In this document: positions 1-10,413 of the stretch, piece after piece
Numbering within the stretch: position 1 is the stretch's first letter
Layout: each line of letters starts with the position of its first letter
Assembly: GCA_017413025.1 (NCBI GenBank)
Contig: JAFPVE010000017.1
Location: 1 to 64,000 of the forward strand
Source: Acetobacter sp.
GTDB taxonomy: Bacteria; Pseudomonadota; Alphaproteobacteria; Acetobacterales; Acetobacteraceae
Direction of reading: 5' to 3'
DNA: 64,000 nucleotides
Made by a program: the position numbers and the translations under genes
Notes under the pieces: model-generated
The model's input: the letters and a program-made list of their open reading frames with translations, nothing else
What the model was told of the DNA's origin: nothing
Databases searched by the model: none

Positions 1-132
1 GCGAGTTTACGTATTGCCGCCGAATAACATTCTCAACTTGAGAGAAAAGGAATAATTTAAGTATAGTAATTCCATGATGTAAAAATTTACTTAGCATATA
101 GGACGATTTTTTTCGATGGCTCATAGAAAACC

Positions 133-1035
133 TTATGACATAGGTGTTGAGGTGCGTTTTGAGATAGGCGTGCGATACACCCCTAAATGATGTGTCTCTA
201 AATAATGTTTCCGTTGGCTATAATACTGTGCCTGTGTCCACGTTGTTAATTTTTGATGCATTTTTTGACCAAGTTTCCAACAGCCCACGTAATAATTCGC
301 GAGCTGTGGGGGGTGAAGATATTGCAAAAAAAACGATGTAAGCTTTGTATAATTCGCATTATTTTGGGCTTCTGAAACAGCGTTCATAAAAGTGTTATTG
401 ACGTTCATAACGGTGCTATAGAGGTCACAACATTCGCTTAAGTGTATGACTTGCGACATGATTTCTTGGGGGGTTTCCCCTGTGGTATATACACCTACGG
501 CACTCACAGCCCATTCTGCAAGAGAAGCATTCTGAAGATTTACGAGGGCAGGGTGAGTATAAAGGTAGCTGGTTGCGCATGTTTCTGGGGTTGGTTGTGG
601 GATTTTGACATTTTTGAGTCCTGACGCCATTTCTGTAGACATTTGGAGGAGGAGGTTTTCGCCTTTCGTGACGGCGTTTGTCAGTGTTGTTTGCGTATAT
701 CTAAAACAGCCGGTGAGATAAATGCCTAAAGATTTGGGGGTGAGCATGGCGTCAATTTGTGCCATGTTGTTCGTTGCAGCGGTAAAATTGCCGGCAACAA
801 GTGCCTGATTTGTCGCCCGCGAGAGCTGGATAAGCTGCATTTTTTGCACTTCGTAAGGGGCGTATAAATTCCCGCCTGTTTGTTGAGAGAGAACGTTCTG
901 CAATAACCCGTAATTTATGGCGTTTCTGAGATCGGCTAGTGTCAGATTATTTTGTTGGCGATAGGCAGCAGAACAGGTTTCTTTTGAGAGAGCGGGGTAG
1001 TGCGTTCTTTCAGGGGTATGTATCCCTGATGTCAT
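133..1035 (-). CDS. Hypothetical protein, body of a probable lipoprotein
   Basis: Unrecognised 300-residue, mostly helical, Asn/Gln/Thr-rich protein with scattered Cys residues and no transmembrane segment in the annotated frame. The first in-frame ATG is at 1035. Upstream codons in the same frame, back to a TAA just before 1120, read as hydrophobic residues ending in LSGC, a lipoprotein lipobox, followed by ALFEPQRYLEKGFIE and then this Met. No ATG, GTG or TTG starts that upstream part. An ATG in the neighbouring frame at 1136 would open a signal peptide if a T7 run (1115-1121 on the + strand, as A7) had one more base. The gene is therefore either a frameshifted or phase-variable lipoprotein, or a sequencing slip. 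Function unknown. Neighbours give no pathway. Confidence 0.6.
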   Translation of the reverse strand: MTSGIHTPERTHYPALSKETCSAAYRQQNNLTLADLRNAINYGLLQNVLSQQTGGNLYAPYEVQKMQLIQLSRATNQALVAGNFTAATNNMAQIDAMLTPKSLGIYLTGCFRYTQTTLTNAVTKGENLLLQMSTEMASGLKNVKIPQPTPETCATSYLYTHPALVNLQNASLAEWAVSAVGVYTTGETPQEIMSQVIHLSECCDLYSTVMNVNNTFMNAVSEAQNNANYTKLTSFFLQYLHPPQLANYYVGCWKLGQKMHQKLTTWTQAQYYSQRKHYLETHHLGVYRTPISKRTSTPMS

Positions 1036-1136
1036 TTCAATAAAGCCTTTTTCAAGATACCGTTGAGGTTCAAAAAGGGCACAACCAGAAAGGGAAAGCG
1101 CGAGGCTAATACTTAAAAAAATTTAATAAATAACAT
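1036..1136 (-). other. Out-of-frame lipoprotein signal peptide with T7 run
   Basis: Read from ATG at 1136 the frame gives MLFIKFF and then a stop. With one extra T in the T7 run it continues as LSISLALSLSGC and joins the 300-residue protein in frame. The combined N-terminus is a typical type II signal peptide: Lys early, a hydrophobic core, and an LSGC lipobox. A GGGG-containing stretch lies about 10 bases upstream of the ATG as a possible ribosome binding site. Confidence 0.6.
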
Positions 1137-1346
1137 TTTCTCAGCCCCATCGCTTTTTTATCCGTTCCCTCGATCTACTCATTTCCTAGATCTATCTAAC
1201 CAACTCATGTTGTCAGTAAAGCTCACTGTCTCTACGCATAACCTCATCATTTGTATTGATAGCATTGTTGCATAAAGTGACAACGTGTTGGGACATAACA
1301 TATCCTGCTAAACAAGATAAAACAATAAAATGAATATAACATTCAG

Positions 1347-2504
1347 CTAGATATAATACTCAGCGAGTGGTGGAAATCCATTAAAACTTGTCGAGCAATA
1401 GGTCGATACGTATGCCCCTGCGCTTAAAATAATTAACCTATCTCCTGACTTGAGATCTTGCGGTAGCATGTAATGTGCTTTTTCATAGAGAATATCTGCC
1501 CCATCACAGGTTGGACCTGCAAGCACAACAGGTGCGAGATCCGACTCCTTTTCCCGATAAAAATCAGACTCGACTCCACGCCATGCGTGAATAGCATACC
1601 GAATAGATTCGTTTTCTGTTTCTGCAAGTCCACCAAAACGACCAATATCAAGATAAACCCAGCGCACACCATTTCGTGCCCCACGTGCGCTGACTAAAAC
1701 AGCCTCTGTATAGACAACCCCTGCTTTTCCAACAATAAAGCGACCGGGTTCGAGCAACACCTCTGGCCATACGTCACCAAAATATCGGCTTATTGTATTT
1801 GAAATAGCCTTTGTAAAATTATCAATACTCGGCACATCATCAGCATAGCTTACGGGAAAACCACCGCCGAGATTGAGCATGCGCACATTGACCCCTTCTA
1901 TTTTTAATTCTTCAAAGAGACTCGCAACACGCGCAATAGCCACTTCATAAGCCTCAACAGATAACTGTTGACTACCAACATGAAAAGACAGACCGTAAGG
2001 GTCCAAACCTAAAGTACGTGCCTCACACATTAAATCGTGAGCAGATTCGACAGTTGTCCCAAACTTACGTGATAACGGCCATTCTGCCTTATAGCCGTCT
2101 ACCAAAAGTCGACAATAAACAAGGCTTCCCGGTGCATTTTGTGCTATTTTTTCAAGTTCTTCACGACAATCAAAAGCAAATAGCCTAATACCTGCACCAT
2201 ATGCTGCACGAATAGCAGATACTTTTTTAATCGTGTTCCCAAAAGAAATGGAGTTTGGCTGCGCACCAGCCTCTAAACAAAGGGCAATTTCTTCCCACGA
2301 TGCGGCATCAAAACAAGCACCAAGTTTGACTAAACGTTTAAGAACAGCCATAGCTGGGTTCGCCTTAACAGCATAATAAATACGCCCTTTTGGCAACATC
2401 TGTCGAAGTAATTGATAATGGTTTTCTACCTCATCAACATCAAAAATTAAACAAGGTGTGACAGGGTTATTTTGAAGAATAAAATGAGCAATCTTGGGAT
2501 TCAT
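1347..2504 (-). CDS. Type III PLP-dependent ornithine/lysine decarboxylase
   Basis: A fold-III (alanine racemase-like) amino acid decarboxylase of the eukaryotic ornithine decarboxylase family. It converts ornithine, and often lysine, to putrescine or cadaverine in the cytoplasm for polyamine synthesis. The PLP lysine is K47 in YAVKAN; further motifs are HVGSQ, LNLGGGFP, LEPGR (PLP phosphate binding) and GPTCDGAD, where C333 and D334 are the catalytic pair that the homodimer lends across its interface. The C-terminus has FNGFPP, as in the family. 385 residues is the usual bacterial length. The ATG is preceded by a GAGGAAAAG-type ribosome binding site. Substrate preference (ornithine or lysine) cannot be settled from sequence; DAP decarboxylase is less likely given the short length and the C-terminal motif. 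Divergent from the BrkB gene. Confidence 0.9.
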   Translation of the reverse strand: MNPKIAHFILQNNPVTPCLIFDVDEVENHYQLLRQMLPKGRIYYAVKANPAMAVLKRLVKLGACFDAASWEEIALCLEAGAQPNSISFGNTIKKVSAIRAAYGAGIRLFAFDCREELEKIAQNAPGSLVYCRLLVDGYKAEWPLSRKFGTTVESAHDLMCEARTLGLDPYGLSFHVGSQQLSVEAYEVAIARVASLFEELKIEGVNVRMLNLGGGFPVSYADDVPSIDNFTKAISNTISRYFGDVWPEVLLEPGRFIVGKAGVVYTEAVLVSARGARNGVRWVYLDIGRFGGLAETENESIRYAIHAWRGVESDFYREKESDLAPVVLAGPTCDGADILYEKAHYMLPQDLKSGDRLIILSAGAYVSTYCSTSFNGFPPLAEYYI

Positions 2505-2991
2505 CCCTTCACTTTTCCTCCCTAGAACTTAACAGCTTAAAACTTTCTTTTGCTTTAACGATAACCATAAGACAAATTTTGCAAACAATGGAACAGACGA
2601 ACACCCCAATAAAAATTTTTCAACTTAGAACTAAAAAGAACGCCTGACGTCATTATATAACCTCTGATGATAAGCAGAAGCACGTGCCTTACTGCGCTAA
2701 AAGCAATATACGAAACGAAAAAAAATATAAACGCAAGTAAAAACGACAGCTGTAGTTTTTTTTACTAAACCTGCTACAAAACAGTGTTTTTCACTTTGCA
2801 AGGATTACGACTCACGTTTTAAAATGTAGCAAATAATTTCTTTACGCTATGTTTTTTTTTCGAAAAACTCAAAAAACTCTACAAGACAGATCATGACACT
2901 TCTCCAACCTTGCTATACCTTATAAAATATATTCTAAAAAGATATTTCTCCTATAACAAAACCTATCCCATTCCCAAACAGTTTCTGCCTT
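2505..2991. other. Divergent intergenic region, no gene
   Basis: 487 bases between the decarboxylase (-) and the BrkB-like gene (+). Very AT-rich with several A and T runs. It carries a near-perfect palindrome at 2739-2760 but no open frame that looks coding. Promoters for both flanking genes should lie here; none matches consensus well enough to call. Confidence 0.6.
2739..2760. promoter_or_regulatory. 22-bp near-perfect palindrome, possible operator
   Basis: AAAAAC and GTTTTT arms flank a central ACAGCTGT. One base pair breaks the symmetry (G opposite A). It sits about 235 bases upstream of the decarboxylase start and 230 bases upstream of the BrkB start. The symmetric form suits a dimeric regulator; the T8 run on its right side could also make it a weak terminator. 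Confidence 0.3.
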
Positions 2992-3933
2992 ATGGATCAA
3001 GAAAAACTCTCTCAAAACAAACAAATTCTACATCCAAAGGCTTTATGTTGGAGAGATTGGAAAATTATCCTCCCTCGTGTTACCCATAATCTTTTTTCTG
3101 GATCTACAACGCTTATGGCAGCAGGGTGTGCGTTCTACTGCACGCTTGCACTTTTCCCTGCCATTAGTGCACTTATTTCTATTTACGGTTTGGCGTTTAA
3201 TATACGTACCATAACACCACAAATGATAGTGCTCCAAAATCTCTTACCTGCTCCAGCTTTTACGCTTATCCAAGAGAGAGTACAAACACTTGTTAACGAA
3301 CCACATACTTCACTAACATTTAACCTTGTTCTTTCTCTTATTATTGCTCTATGGTCTGCTTCAGCAGCAACACGATCACTAATCTATGCCCTCAATAGCA
3401 CGTATAAAACGGATGAAACACGTAATTTTTTTATTTTTCACATAACCGCTTTTTTCCTAACTTTTATTGTTGTCATTGGTGCTGTACTTACGATCGCTCT
3501 TATGGTTGCTGCCCCTTTGTTGTTCCATATGATCAGCGAACTCCATATTCCTGTAGGCATTCCTATCGATGCCATCAGCTTCCTAACACATTTAACCCAT
3601 TGGAGTAGCTTTATTGTCCTCTTTATTTTTGAGACTCTCGTGCTTTCTGGACTCTATAACTTTGGTCCTAATCGTCCAAGACGTACCTCATGGTGTTGGA
3701 CGATGCCAGGCGCTATTCTTGCCACATTGATATGGATTCTAACCTCCCAAGTGTTCTCCTACTATGTCGCGCATCTTGCTGATTATAACAGCACGTACGG
3801 ACCTTTAGGCACAGTAATCGCTATTATGATGTGGTTTTTTATCACAGCATGGGTTGTCTTAATGGGAGCAGAAATTAACGTTAACATAGAAAGCTACACT
3901 CACAACAAACCTTTACCAAGCCGACATTATTAG
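2992..3933 (+). CDS. YihY/BrkB family inner-membrane protein
   Basis: 313-residue polytopic membrane protein of the YihY/virulence factor BrkB family, once called ribonuclease BN by mistake. The family motif region is present: an AAGCAFYCTLALFPA-type first helix, a long middle with ALWSASAATRSL, and late helices with FGPNRPRR and YNSTYGPLGTV ending in a GAEIN motif. About six transmembrane segments can be seen (roughly residues 35-60, 110-130, 145-175, 200-220, 235-260, 270-295). The biochemical function of the family is not settled. Monocistronic, divergent from the decarboxylase, and followed by a convergent rlpA-like gene about 110 bases away. Confidence 0.88.
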   Translation: MDQEKLSQNKQILHPKALCWRDWKIILPRVTHNLFSGSTTLMAAGCAFYCTLALFPAISALISIYGLAFNIRTITPQMIVLQNLLPAPAFTLIQERVQTLVNEPHTSLTFNLVLSLIIALWSASAATRSLIYALNSTYKTDETRNFFIFHITAFFLTFIVVIGAVLTIALMVAAPLLFHMISELHIPVGIPIDAISFLTHLTHWSSFIVLFIFETLVLSGLYNFGPNRPRRTSWCWTMPGAILATLIWILTSQVFSYYVAHLADYNSTYGPLGTVIAIMMWFFITAWVVLMGAEINVNIESYTHNKPLPSRHY

Positions 3934-4043
3934 ATGTTTAGATGTATAGAATATACTCTGACCAGAACGATTACAGAACGTAACGACTTATTTTATCTCT
4001 CCAACATTATCATATCGCTATACAATAACGTAATACCCGTATT

Positions 4044-4760
4044 CTAAACATTATGCCGATTATGACGGTAGTGCACTGGTTTGTGTCTACATAATCCATA
4101 ACAATAATATCTATGATGTTTTAGACGGAAATGAGAGTGATGTCTTTTTACAGAAGAAAAATTTCTTGTCATTTCTGCTTCTTGATCTACATCTTGATTA
4201 TTAAGCAGATCTCCTTCAGAAACAGGCTGTATCCGCACGTGCGCAAGACCCGCTCTTAACATACCAATACGTATTGCCGCCGCGCGTGAAAGATCAATGA
4301 TCCGATTGTGAGAATATGGACCTCGATCCGTTACTGTAACAATCACTGATTTACCTGTATCTTCAGACATGACACGTAACCGACTCCCTAACGGAGCTGT
4401 TGGATGTGCGGCTGTTAAAGCATGTCTGTTAAATACTGTACCGTTCGATGTATGTCGGTGTAAATGGTGTTCTCGACCACCATACCAACTCGCCACACCT
4501 TCCTGACTCCATTGAGATTGAGAATGTACAAATTGTTGACCTCCTTTTGGACGCCCCCAACTATCTTGCCTATTTCCTTGCCTATTTCCTTGGTACACCA
4601 GGCCATCACCAAGCATAACAGCACGAGTGGCTAACGCTTTTTGAACTGACTGATCCCATGCAGTCTGTGCCGCATATCCCTTATTGACCTTTCCTAATAC
4701 CCCTAAAAAAATACTCCCAAGAATTACACTTCTAAGAAGTGCCCTGCGTAGGGCTAACAT
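4044..4760 (-). CDS. rlpA: RlpA-like double-psi beta-barrel secreted protein
   Basis: Septal-ring lytic transglycosylase / rare lipoprotein A family. The signal peptide is residues 1-31, ending YAA, with no lipobox Cys. The double-psi beta-barrel is at about residues 87-180: EGVASWYGG, SNGTVFN, ALTAAHPTAPLGS, VTVTDRGPY and RIIDLSRAAA, all family hallmarks. No SPOR domain follows; instead the last 35 residues are rich in His, Arg and Tyr. A 12-bp tandem duplication at 4570-4593 encodes GNRQGNRQ in the linker after the signal peptide. The start is supported by GGAGG nine bases upstream. It probably acts on or binds peptidoglycan in the periplasm; whether it is an active transglycosylase is untested for non-SPOR forms. 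Confidence 0.85.
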   Translation of the reverse strand: MLALRRALLRSVILGSIFLGVLGKVNKGYAAQTAWDQSVQKALATRAVMLGDGLVYQGNRQGNRQDSWGRPKGGQQFVHSQSQWSQEGVASWYGGREHHLHRHTSNGTVFNRHALTAAHPTAPLGSRLRVMSEDTGKSVIVTVTDRGPYSHNRIIDLSRAAAIRIGMLRAGLAHVRIQPVSEGDLLNNQDVDQEAEMTRNFSSVKRHHSHFRLKHHRYYCYGLCRHKPVHYRHNRHNV

Positions 4761-5028
4761 ACGCTTATTTCCTCCATAAGGTTATCGATTGACACATAGT
4801 TAAACTTAAATGTTACTTATTAGTTAATATACACCGTGTATTTTTGAACTTTTCTTTGTAGCATAATATTCTCAAAAAGGCAAAAAAGTTGATGAATATC
4901 TTAGTGATGTCCACAATCGTAGTAAAAACAAGAGTAAGTCAACAGATTTACAAGTCATATATTTCCTCTACCTCATTGCCTCTTTTCCCTTGAAAACTGC
5001 CTTTATACTGTGTTAGACTATGTTCGTT

Positions 5029-5481
5029 ATGGAAAGACCTCTTATTGCTGTTCTTAACGGACCTAATCTTAATATGCTTGGACAACGAGAACCTAACCTT
5101 TACGGTCGGGCAACGCTTGACGATATTGAACAGCTTTGTTTACACACCGCTGAAAAACTTGGTCTAGCGATCGATTTCCGACAAACAAATATGGAAGGAG
5201 AACTTATCTCTTGGGTACAAGAGTGCCGTAAACGTGTTCAAGGGATTGTGATTAACCCAGCAGGTTATACACACACCTCTATTGCCCTTTTAGATGCACT
5301 CCTTTCTATCGATCTCCCTATTATCGAAGTACATATTTCTAACATTTACCGTCGTGAAGCCTTTCGGCATTATTCTTATGTCTCACGCGCTTCTGTTGGC
5401 GTCATTTGTGGATTAGGTGTAGGGGGGTATTCTCTCGCGTTACAAGCAATAACCAATCTTATTTACAAGGATTCTCAATGA
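5029..5481 (+). CDS. aroQ: Type II 3-dehydroquinate dehydratase
   Basis: Third step of the shikimate pathway: trans-dehydration of 3-dehydroquinate to 3-dehydroshikimate. Small dodecameric enzyme of about 150 residues, the family norm. Motifs are LNGPNLNMLGQREP with the catalytic Arg, YGRAT with the catalytic Tyr, NPAGYTHTS, the EVHISN loop containing the catalytic His, and a C-terminal GVGGYSLAL. An earlier ATG at 5020 adds only MFV; the later ATG fits the family start better. Neither has a clear ribosome binding site. The stop overlaps the accB start (ATGA), so aroQ, accB and accC form one operon, a common arrangement in alphaproteobacteria. Confidence 0.93.
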   Translation: MERPLIAVLNGPNLNMLGQREPNLYGRATLDDIEQLCLHTAEKLGLAIDFRQTNMEGELISWVQECRKRVQGIVINPAGYTHTSIALLDALLSIDLPIIEVHISNIYRREAFRHYSYVSRASVGVICGLGVGGYSLALQAITNLIYKDSQ

Positions 5482-5954
5482 GTGAAAGACTCATAGATAC
5501 TGATACTATCCAGACCTTAGCTAAAATTCTTACAGAAACAGGTCTTACGGAAATCGAAGTTGCAGAAAAAGACAGCCGTATTCGTGTTGTACGTAAACTT
5601 GATCCCTTACCTCCCGTTACGGCTCTTCCTCATTCTGTTACAGTGTCTCCCACCCCTATAGGACAAGTGGTAGATCAGTCAACGATAAAAACACAACAGA
5701 TAGAAGATTTGTCAGCTCATCCTGGTGCTGTGACAAGCCCTATGGTTGGTGTTGTTTATCTCACACCCTCTCCTACTTCTCCCCCTTTTGTTACAGAGGG
5801 ACAGTCTGTAAGTGCAGGTCAAACAATTATGCTCATTGAGGCTATGAAAACCTTCAATCCTATTAAAGCGCCTAAAGGCGGCACTCTCAAATCTTTTCTC
5901 GTTAATTCCGGAGAACCTGTGGAATTCGGTCAAACACTTGCGATTATTGAGTGA
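5478..5954 (+). CDS. accB: Acetyl-CoA carboxylase biotin carboxyl carrier protein
   Basis: Carries biotin between the biotin carboxylase and the carboxyltransferase in the first committed step of fatty acid synthesis. 158 residues. The N-terminal part ([22 protein letters not shown]) is the usual helical segment, followed by a Pro/Thr-rich linker and the biotinyl domain at about residues 80-158. The biotin acceptor is K124 in EAMKTFN; the Met that follows Lys in many bacteria is Thr here, as is common in alphaproteobacteria. The ATG overlaps the aroQ stop by four bases, so the longer upstream frame is not the real start. The stop overlaps the accC start. Confidence 0.95.
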   Translation: MSERLIDTDTIQTLAKILTETGLTEIEVAEKDSRIRVVRKLDPLPPVTALPHSVTVSPTPIGQVVDQSTIKTQQIEDLSAHPGAVTSPMVGVVYLTPSPTSPPFVTEGQSVSAGQTIMLIEAMKTFNPIKAPKGGTLKSFLVNSGEPVEFGQTLAIIE

Positions 5955-7303
5955 TGTTTTCAAAAATTCTTATCGCTAATCGCGGTGAAATTGCTCTTCG
6001 CGTTTTACGCGCGTGTCAAGAACTTGGTATTAAAACTGTTGCTGTTCATTCAACAGCAGATTCAAAAGCTATGCATGTACGTCTTGCTGATGAATCTGTT
6101 TGTATCGGACCACCTGCCTCTTGTGACTCTTATCTCAATATGGCAGCTATCCTATCTGCGGCTACTATAACGGGAGCAGAAGCCATTCATCCGGGATATG
6201 GTTTTTTATCTGAGAACGCTGAATTTGCTAAATCTGTTGAAGAACATGGCATGGTTTTTATCGGACCTACTCCTCAACACATTCGCATGATGGGTGATAA
6301 AATTACAGCCAAAGCGACGATGAAAAACTTTGGGGTTCCTCTTGTCCCTGGTTCTGACGGAAAACTCGAAAGCCTTGAAGAAGCCTATGAAGTGGCAAAA
6401 ACCATTGGCTATCCTGTACTCATTAAAGCCGTAGCAGGCGGTGGGGGACGCGGTATGAAAGTTGCCCGTACGGCAAAAGAACTTTCAGAAGCTTGGGAAA
6501 TGGCACGTACCGAAGCACGATCAGCTTTTAATAATGACTCAGTCTATATAGAAAAATATATGGATCGCCCTCGCCACATTGAGTTGCAAATCCTTGGTGA
6601 CAATTACGGTAATGTTGTTCATTTTGGTGAACGCGATTGTTCTTTGCAACGACGCCACCAAAAACTCCTTGAAGAAGCAGGTTCTCCTGTCATTACAGAA
6701 GAACAACGCCATACAATTGGAAAAATAGCGACCGATGCTCTTGCTCGTATGGGGTACCGTAATGCAGGTACTTTAGAGTTTCTCTACCAAGATGGACAAT
6801 TCTGTTTTATTGAGATGAATACCCGCCTACAAGTTGAACACCCTGTTACAGAGATGATCTGCAACATTGACCTTGTGCATGAACAAATTCGTCTTGCTGC
6901 TGGCGAAAAACTCGGCTATACACAAAAAGATATTACTTTCTCTGGTCATGCTATTGAATGCCGTATTAACGCTGAAGATCCAATAACTTTTGTTCCATCT
7001 CCCGGAAAAGTTACCATATATCATCCTCCGGGTGGAATCGGTGTGCGCATTGATAGTGCTCTTTATTCCGGCTATCAAGTCCCTCCTTTTTATGATAGTA
7101 TGGTTGCTAAACTCATTGTTCACGCCCCAACACGTGCTCAAGCAATTGAACGTATGCGCCGTGCGCTTAATGAATTTGTTGTTGGAGGTATTAAAACAGT
7201 TATCCCTCTTCATCAGCATATTTTAGAAGACTCTGCCTTTCAAAAAGGCGATTACTCTATTCACTGGTTAGAACAGTTTACAACCCGTACACATACCTCC
7301 TAG
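5954..7303 (+). CDS. accC: Acetyl-CoA carboxylase, biotin carboxylase subunit
   Basis: ATP-dependent carboxylation of BCCP-bound biotin using bicarbonate. 449 residues, normal for the family. ATP-grasp enzyme: N-terminal [23 protein letters not shown], glycine-rich loop AGGGGRGMK, the [11 protein letters not shown] segment, and [16 protein letters not shown] with the bicarbonate and metal ligands. The ATG at 5954 overlaps the accB stop (TGATG); a GTG one codon earlier is the alternative. Last gene of the aroQ-accB-accC operon. No clear terminator hairpin follows. Confidence 0.96.
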   Translation: MFSKILIANRGEIALRVLRACQELGIKTVAVHSTADSKAMHVRLADESVCIGPPASCDSYLNMAAILSAATITGAEAIHPGYGFLSENAEFAKSVEEHGMVFIGPTPQHIRMMGDKITAKATMKNFGVPLVPGSDGKLESLEEAYEVAKTIGYPVLIKAVAGGGGRGMKVARTAKELSEAWEMARTEARSAFNNDSVYIEKYMDRPRHIELQILGDNYGNVVHFGERDCSLQRRHQKLLEEAGSPVITEEQRHTIGKIATDALARMGYRNAGTLEFLYQDGQFCFIEMNTRLQVEHPVTEMICNIDLVHEQIRLAAGEKLGYTQKDITFSGHAIECRINAEDPITFVPSPGKVTIYHPPGGIGVRIDSALYSGYQVPPFYDSMVAKLIVHAPTRAQAIERMRRALNEFVVGGIKTVIPLHQHILEDSAFQKGDYSIHWLEQFTTRTHTS

Positions 7304-9449
<2,146 letters not shown>

Positions 9450-9555
9450 TTTTCTTCTCAATAAAGTCAATAAAGCAAGTAAAGCGCAAAACATCAAAGT
9501 GAGACATATAGGATCACATGTCTGTGTCTATTGCCTTATTTGTTGCTTAACATAC

Positions 9556-10047
9556 CTATAAAGAGGGTGATACCCTCTCACGCATGGAAAGCGCCTCTAG
9601 TGCAGATTGAAGAATATATGTTGCCGCCAAACGATCAACAATTTGCGCACGACGCTGGCGCGACATGTTTGCTTCTTTAATCAACATACGATTCACAGCA
9701 GAAGATGTCAGCCTTTCATCCCACAAGCATGTAGGAATCCCCGTTTCTTTTGAAAGAGCCTTTGCCCAATCGCGACTCGCTTGCGCTGCAGGACCAAAAG
9801 AACCATCAAGCGAAATCGGTATGCCCACCACAAGCCCACCAACACCATGTTCTGTCGCTAGTGCACTAATAAGTTTTGCCATCTCTCCCAGTTTAGTACG
9901 TTGAATCGTTTGAAAAGGAGAAGCCACCACGCGAGAAACATCTGACAACGCTAGACCTATCCGCTTTTTACCCGGATCTATGCCTAACAGACGCGCCTGC
10001 ACCGGCAAATGATCAACAAGTTCTAAAATATCAAGAAAAATCGTCAT
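9556..10047 (-). CDS. ruvX: RuvX/YqgF family Holliday junction resolvase-like nuclease
   Basis: 163-residue RNase H-fold protein. The first Asp motif is LLGIDPGKKRIGLALSD. Further motifs are LVVGIPISLDGS, LWDERLTSSAVNRML and VDRLAATYILQSAL, carrying the conserved acidic residues. In E. coli the family member is essential and is implicated in 16S rRNA 5'-end processing; the Holliday junction role is by homology. It is divergent from gatC with 78 bases between starts, an arrangement seen in several alphaproteobacteria. The short gap must hold both promoters. Convergent with thiC. Confidence 0.93.
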   Translation of the reverse strand: MTIFLDILELVDHLPVQARLLGIDPGKKRIGLALSDVSRVVASPFQTIQRTKLGEMAKLISALATEHGVGGLVVGIPISLDGSFGPAAQASRDWAKALSKETGIPTCLWDERLTSSAVNRMLIKEANMSRQRRAQIVDRLAATYILQSALEALSMRERVSPSL

Positions 10048-10125
10048 ATAATTATGATATGTTATTTTTTGATAATTTATGCTAGAAAATACAAGTATTT
10101 TTATTTTTCAAAGGTTACATCTTAA

Positions 10126-10413
10126 ATGTCTCTTACCCCTGAAATCACTAAACACATCGCCAAATTAGCACGTATTGAGCTATCCCCTGATGAGATTGAA
10201 CCTATCTGCCATACACTGAATAATATTCTTGGTTGGTTTGAACAGATCGCTGAAGTTTGCACAGATAATATTTCCCCCATGGTTAGCACAGAAATAGATT
10301 CCCTCCATATGCGAGAAGATCTCGTGACAGAGAAAAACCAGCGTGAGAGCCTTCTTGCCGCTGCTCCCCAAACATCTGGACCTTTTTACACAGTACCACG
10401 AGTTGTAGAATGA
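10126..10413 (+). CDS. gatC: Asp/Glu-tRNA amidotransferase subunit C
   Basis: Small structural subunit that wraps around the GatA-GatB interface. 95 residues, normal length. Family motifs: [32 protein letters not shown], and the C-terminal DLVTE through [11 protein letters not shown]. First gene of gatC-gatA-gatB. Its stop overlaps the gatA start in ATGA, so translation is probably coupled. GatCAB lets the cell make Gln-tRNA and/or Asn-tRNA by amidating mischarged tRNA. Confidence 0.95.
   Translation: MSLTPEITKHIAKLARIELSPDEIEPICHTLNNILGWFEQIAEVCTDNISPMVSTEIDSLHMREDLVTEKNQRESLLAAAPQTSGPFYTVPRVVE

Noticed and set aside
2..55. Open frame on the + strand entering from the left edge (ends NNILNLREKE and a stop)
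   Set aside because: Only 17 codons are visible and no family motif can be recognised; it could be the end of a gene but this cannot be supported.
5838..5855. AccB biotin site EAMKT instead of EAMKM
   Set aside because: The Thr variant is common in alphaproteobacteria; the acceptor Lys is intact.
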